From Paraspadella gotoi (taxonomy: Eukaryota; Chaetognatha), in contig CM119270.1 in NCBI GenBank assembly GCA_051294375.1, forward strand, positions 15,809,845 through 15,873,844: a stretch of DNA of 64,000 bases. The letters run 5' to 3'. Each line of letters begins with the position of its first letter. Position 1 is the stretch's first letter. Shown piece after piece: positions 59,065-64,000 of this stretch. The translations under genes and the position numbers were made by a program. The notes below the pieces were generated by a model that did not search any database, was not told the origin of the DNA, and saw nothing but the letters and a program-made list of their open reading frames with translations.

Positions 59065-61142
59065 GTTGGACTCTTCTTCTTCTTCTTCTTTGTTGTTGTT
59101 ATTTGTTGTTGTTGTTATTATTATTGTTTTAGTTATTGTTGTCGTTGTTGTTGAGAAAAGTTGTCGAGGTTCTTTCTTTATCTTTTTTTTTTTGCCCGTT
59201 CTTTTTCTGTCGATTTAAGTTGTGAAAAAAAAAACAGACAAAGAACCAGAAACGTGAAAGCGTAAGAAAAAAACCTTTTTGTCGTTGCTGTTGTTGTCGT
59301 CGTCTTTGTTTTCCCGTCGGGGTTTGCGACATTTCTAAGATGAAGAAAAAGTGACGATAAAAAACTTAAGGAAATTTAAAAAAAAAAAGAATAAAAAAGA
59401 GTAAAATGTTCCCCCCATTCTCTTTGGAAGTCAAATCTAAAAAAAAAAAAGAGAAAAAAACTGAAAGATTTACTGAAAAAATTTTATGGATTAAAACTTA
59501 AAAGAAAATTAAATTTAGTTAAAAAAATGTTACTAAGCGAAAAAAAAGGAAAGCAGACGCCAGGAAACTTCGCGCCTGGACCAATTTTTCTTTTTTTTAA
59601 TTAGACTACTATTTAATTAAATGAGAAATAAGTTGAAAGAGTAAATTAATGTACGGAATGGGTTTGTATTTTCGATGCAATGTTTTATTAGCGCATCTAT
59701 GTGTGTGTAGTTGTCATCGTTTGGTGATTAACTTATTTCTTTATCGGGAATTTAAGTTAGTGTTACAACAAACATTGCTGTCATTTCGTTGTAGTTGTTG
59801 TTGCTGCAAGACGGCTTATAATTATATGTTTTAGTTCACACGATTATTTTTTGTTTTTATTTTTTTGGTCGGAGAGGGGAACGAGTCAGGGACAACCACG
59901 GACGACGACGACGNNNNNNNNNNCGACGACGACGTGATTTCTTGTCTTTCCCTTCGGCGCGTGAGCCGAGTTCCTAAATAAATCAAGACTGGATCACGTG
60001 ATCACGATTGAATTACGACGTGGAATCCGAGGATGGAATAATTTTTTTCGCGATGGAATTAAAACGATGAATCGAGAGAAGGATTTAAACAGAAGCCAAG
60101 ATTTTTTAGGCGGAAGATTTGGCTTGTTAAAAATCTGAATTAGAGGAAATAAATCTGAACGAGAGGAAATAAATCTGAATGAGAAGAAGGAAATCTTTAT
60201 GAGAGGAAAAAGAAAAGATTTATTCCAGAAACGAGTAGATTTGACGGAAGAAAGAATCGGGAAAAACTTCGCAATGACGATGGAATCGAAAATTTAATCA
60301 CAATAAGAAACCGAAATCTAATAAGAATAAATCTGTAGGACAAAATAACTTATAGAATCAGGAGGAGTCACGCGAAAGTCGAGAATGTGAATCGTGACGG
60401 TGAATCGTGACGGTGAATCGAAAGGCGTGAACCTGCAACTCGGGAATCCTTCACCAATGAATTCAATTATCCTTTTTTTTTTTTTTTTTGCTGTGACACG
60501 AAAAATTTGATGTTACGAATAATTTTTTATTGAATGCCATAAAAAGTTGATTTTTTAGTTTCTAATTAAAACTTGCGCAGGCCATCCAGTGAGCTTTGGA
60601 AGTCACCCTTTGAGAGAGATCACTGTCGCTGTGAATTTCACGCCGTTCCCGTTCGACATCATTAAATCACTTCCGTCAGAGATCTAATGATTTAATATTT
60701 TATCTAATGATCTAATGATCGAATGATCGAATGATCTAATGAACTAATGATCTAATGATCACTCTTTAACAAAATAATTCTATTAGTCGCAAAGTCGAAA
60801 GAGGTTCTCCCGATTCAAAGATTCAAAGATACACGAAGTAATATGATATTATATAATAAAATATATGATATATTATATACAATATACAATATGTGTATAA
60901 TTATAAAGAGAAAAAATGTTAGCGAACGAAAAAGATTAAAAGATTTAGTTTCGTTTCGCGTTGAGCCAACTTAAATGGAATAGTTAAAAGAAAAGTAAAA
61001 CCTGGGCCGCATCTCCCCTTTAGTCTTTATCGCCACAATTTTTTTCTTCTTTTCTTTTTTCCTCCTTTTTTGTTGTTATTTTGCCTGGAGCCAGAAACTT
61101 TGCTTCAGTTGGCGTCTCTGTGTGTTTATGCGCCTTTTTATC

Positions 61143-61144
<2 letters not shown>
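59065..61144 (+). other. CAPS intron, no further exon recognised
   Basis: AT-rich sequence with GTT/GTC repeats (59,070-59,160), a 10-N gap at 59,914-59,923 inside a GAC array, and repeats of AATCTGAA(T/C)GAGAGGAAAT (60,130-60,200), GTGAATCGTGACG (60,390-60,420) and CTAATGATC (60,680-60,760). I looked for the rest of the PH domain and did not find it. Confidence 0.5.
59914..59923. other. Assembly gap, 10 N, inside a GAC array
   Basis: Ten N flanked by GAC repeats on both sides. Confidence 0.95.

Positions 61145-61221
<77 letters not shown>
61145..61221. repeat. CT array
   Basis: Uninterrupted CT microsatellite of about 38 units; a second CT stretch lies at 61,335-61,370. Confidence 0.9.
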
Positions 61222-61227
<6 letters not shown>

Positions 61228-61499
61228 TCCTCTATTTCCTATCTTCCTCTTCTTTTTTTTTCTTTTGTGTTATTCATCTCTTTCCTCCCTCTCTTTCTTT
61301 CTGCTCACCTGTATGTTTACCCTCTTCTACTTTCTTTCTCTCTCTCTTTCTCTGTCTCTCTCTCTCTCTCCTCCTTTCCTCTTCCTAGATTTCCTTCCCC
61401 GACAATTTCGCATTTGTTTGTTTACTTCGTTTGTTTTGTTTTGTTTTCTGTTTGCTTTTCCTCAAAGTCGAGTAGACGGGTCCGCCCGAAATAAAAAAA

Positions 61500-62235
61500 A
61501 AAGGTAAATTAAATATAGGCGCCTTTTGTTTATTTATTTGCTTAAATTTAAAAGCGGTTTTCTCCCCTTTTAAACGACTTTATTACCCACCTCCCCAACT
61601 ATTTTTTTTATTCCCGGCTTCATACGATTATGATTTCAAAATTCAATTTCGAATAATTGTTTTTAACGCGATTCAACCATGGCAATTAGCGTTTGCTGCC
61701 AGAAATGGCAATCGTTATTGCAACCAACGTCTAAATGTTCCGCTCAAGCGCATCGAGCGTTGAATGTTTCGTTGCACGAACTGAGTTTACGTCAGAAATG
61801 AATTGATCGCGAGCCTTTGACTCGGGACCGTAACCATGGAAACAATTAAAAGGCAATCCAATTGTTGTTCGATGCTTACAAGCAAAGAAGTGTTAGCCGC
61901 TTACGTCAATAAAATCTCAAGACTGCAGAAGCAGTAAGAGCTCATTTTGTCGACTGATATTGGAAACTCAAAATGAGAAAATCGAGAAAATTAATTAATT
62001 TTGAAAGAAAAAGTCTGGTGAAAAAAAAAACTGAATGCAAAAAACAAAAAGAAATAAAAGGATTGAAAAAGAGAAAAAATTAAACAAATTAACAAACTAG
62101 TATTATGAAATTGGTACAACCAATACAAAAATTATCCATTCATTTCAGTTAAAGAATAAAATTATAATAAAAATATGTTTAATCTGCTGCTACTGGTTTT
62201 TTCTGAAAGGGATTTAAAAATTTTAAAAACCTCGT
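61500..62235 (+). other. Non-repetitive intron or intergenic sequence
   Basis: Mixed-composition sequence. The part at 61,675-61,880 has normal complexity and GC content, but no frame with splice signals could be supported. Confidence 0.45.
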
Positions 62236-62239
62236 CATC

Positions 62240-63905
62240 TCTTTCCCCCCCCCATGCTTTCTGCTACTCGTAACGCGTCTCTATCTTACCTCTTATCTCA
62301 TCACTGCTCTTTTCTCTCTCTCTAACCTCTCCTGCTTTACCCTGCTCAGCTCCTCTTTCTCTCTTCTAACCCTCTCTGCTTTACCGCTCTCACTCTTCTT
62401 TCTCTCTGCTATCCTCTCTGCTTTACCTCTCACTCTGCTTTCTCTCTCCTTATATTTGGATTTCCCTCTCTATCTTTACCACTCGTGCATCTTTTCGGTT
62501 CTCTCTAGTTCCTCTCGATTCTTATTCCCTCTTCACTCTGCTTTCTCTCTCTGAGGACCCTCCTCTCTTTACCGGCTCCTCACTTGCTTTTTCTTCTCTA
62601 CCGCTCCTCTCTTTCCGTCTTCTCACTGCTCTTTCCTCTGTCTCTACCGTCTCGTCTCTTTAACGCACTCGTCACTCTCTTTGCTTCTCTCTTACCCGTT
62701 CTCCTTTACCTCTCACGTGCTTCTTTCTCTCTCTACCCCTCCTTCTCTCTCTCTCTCTCCTTACCTGCTTCTTTACTCTCTCCTCGTTTCTCTATTATCG
62801 CCTCTCTCTTTACCCTCTATCTCGTCTTTTCTTCTACGCCTCTCTCTTTACCCTCTACGTCGTTTCTTTCTACCTCTCTATACCCCTCTCTCTCTTGTCT
62901 TACCCCTTCCTCCTTCACGTTCTCTTTCTCTCCTCTACCTCTCTCTTTAACGCCTCTCACTCTCTTTCGTCTCTCGTTACCTCTCTCTCCTTTACCCTCT
63001 CAACTCTCTTTCTTCTCTCTAAGTGTACCTTCTGCTCTCTGTTGACCTCTCACTCTCTTTCTTTCTCTCTCACCCTTTCTTTACTGCTCACTTCTTCTTC
63101 TACCTGCTTCTTTCTCTCAACTTTTCTTTAACCCTGCTCTCTTTTAGTCCATGCCCTCTCACTCTCTTTCTTCCTTCTCTACCCGTCTCTCTTTACCGCT
63201 CTCACATCTCTTTCTCTCTCTAGCCTCTCTCTTTTTATCCGCGTGCTCTAACTGCGTCTTTGCTCTCTCTATCCCTCGTATCTCTTTACCCCACCTCTTC
63301 TCTCTCTAAACTCCCTCTCTACTTTACCCTCATCAACTCTCTTTCTCTCGCTACCGCTCATCTCAAAAGGTAGTGAGCATGTTTCTTACGTCCACCTCTT
63401 TCTCCCTTACCTGATTTCCTCTCTTTAGCTTTCTCACTCTCGTTTTCTCTCTCTAGGTCCCTCTCTCTTTACCGCCTCTGCACTCATCTTTCTCTTTCTC
63501 TAGTATCCCTCTTCTCTTTACCTGCTCCTGCACTCTCTTTTCTCTCTCTACGCCTCTCATCGTTTACGCCTCTCACTTGCTTTTCTTTCTCTCACCGTGC
63601 TCCTCTCTTTACCATGTCTCTCACTGCTCTTCTCTTGTCTTCCTATTCCCTCTCTCGTCTTTACCCCGTCACTGGGTTTTTTTTTTGGCAGGTCTCTTTC
63701 TCTCTCTACCCCTCTCTCTTTATCCCTCTCGACTCTCTGTTCTTGCGTGCTCTAAAGCCCTTCTCTTTTAAGCGCCTCCTCACTCTCTTTCTCTCTCTAC
63801 CACTCCTCTCTTTAACCGCTCATTGCACTCTCTTTCTCTTCTCTACCATACTCGTCCCTTCCCTCTCACTCTCTTTCTCTCTCTAAAGCCCTCCTCTTTA
63901 AAACC
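62240..63905. repeat. Pyrimidine-rich array of about 40-bp units
   Basis: Units built from CCTCTCTCTTTACC, CTCTCACTCTCTTT and CTCTCTCTACC recur about 40 times with many single-base insertions and deletions. The density of small indels suggests poorly polished sequence over a true tandem array. Confidence 0.85.
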
Positions 63906-64000
63906 GCTCTAGTGCACTATACTCTAGGCTAACGAGATAGTTTTTCTGACGAAATTCTCTTGGCCTATAAAAACACGAAGGGGTTTGGTAATATCTATTG

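Noticed and set aside
60590-60700. Further CAPS exon after an acceptor-like CGCAG
   Set aside because: The downstream sequence does not encode the expected rest of the PH domain in any frame, and in-frame stops occur early.

Overview
The window is eukaryotic genomic DNA from an invertebrate. An arthropod, perhaps a crustacean, is my best guess; this rests on the spliced genes, AT-rich introns and very heavy GA/CT microsatellite load, not on a species marker. It has eleven N-gaps, seven of them exactly 25 N, and many single-base indels inside exons. It therefore looks like a long-read scaffold that is only partly polished and partly de-duplicated. Almost all long open frames are translated microsatellites; real coding sequence is confined to short exons with splice signals.

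Two genes are recognisable. On the minus strand, about 14.9 to 9.1 kb, is an equilibrative nucleoside transporter (SLC29/ENT family). Five or six exons carry the L-L-P-W motif at the end of helix 1, helix 4 and 5 sequence, helix 6 plus an acidic loop, the L-G-R-S-L block and the N-G-Y-L-A-S block near the C-terminus. Several exons have apparent frameshifts, and a poly(A) signal lies just downstream. On the plus strand, about 30.8 to 59.1 kb, is the 5' half of the calcium-dependent activator protein for secretion (CAPS/CADPS), which primes dense-core and synaptic vesicles. Exons run from a Thr-rich N-terminus through the conserved N-terminal region and the C2 domain to the start of the PH domain. 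The rest of PH and the MUN/MHD region lie beyond the window. The two genes diverge from a repeat-filled interval at 15-30 kb.

Layout: 0-7 kb is AT-rich with a few exon-like segments of unknown identity; 7.2 and 10.6 kb hold tRNA-derived SINE-like elements; 9.1-14.9 kb is ENT; 15-26 kb is microsatellites, a 30-bp minisatellite, a striking 117-bp (3 x 39) minisatellite, a 9-bp minisatellite and large gaps; 26.5-30.5 kb is a 2-kb block present twice; 30.8-31.2 kb has the first CAPS exons; 32.9-39.4 kb and 39.4-47.2 kb are two copies of the same CAPS exon/intron block, the first riddled with indels; 42.6-44.0 kb is repeated again at 44.05-45.5 kb; 47.5-50.1 kb and 53.2-54.0 kb hold a repeated element family ending in ACGG repeats and a hairpin; 50.5-52.8 kb has C2-domain exons; 54.2-57.7 kb is a degraded echo of 50.3-52.7 kb; 58.4-59.1 kb has the C2-to-PH exons; 59.1-62.2 kb is intron with no exon recognised; 62.2-63.9 kb is a pyrimidine-rich array of about 40-bp units.

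I did not find a new multi-gene system. The most useful observations are the unresolved duplications around CAPS exons, the codon-phased 117-bp minisatellite, the hairpin-ended repeat family, a nearly pure GA intron and a candidate 39-nt microexon in CAPS.
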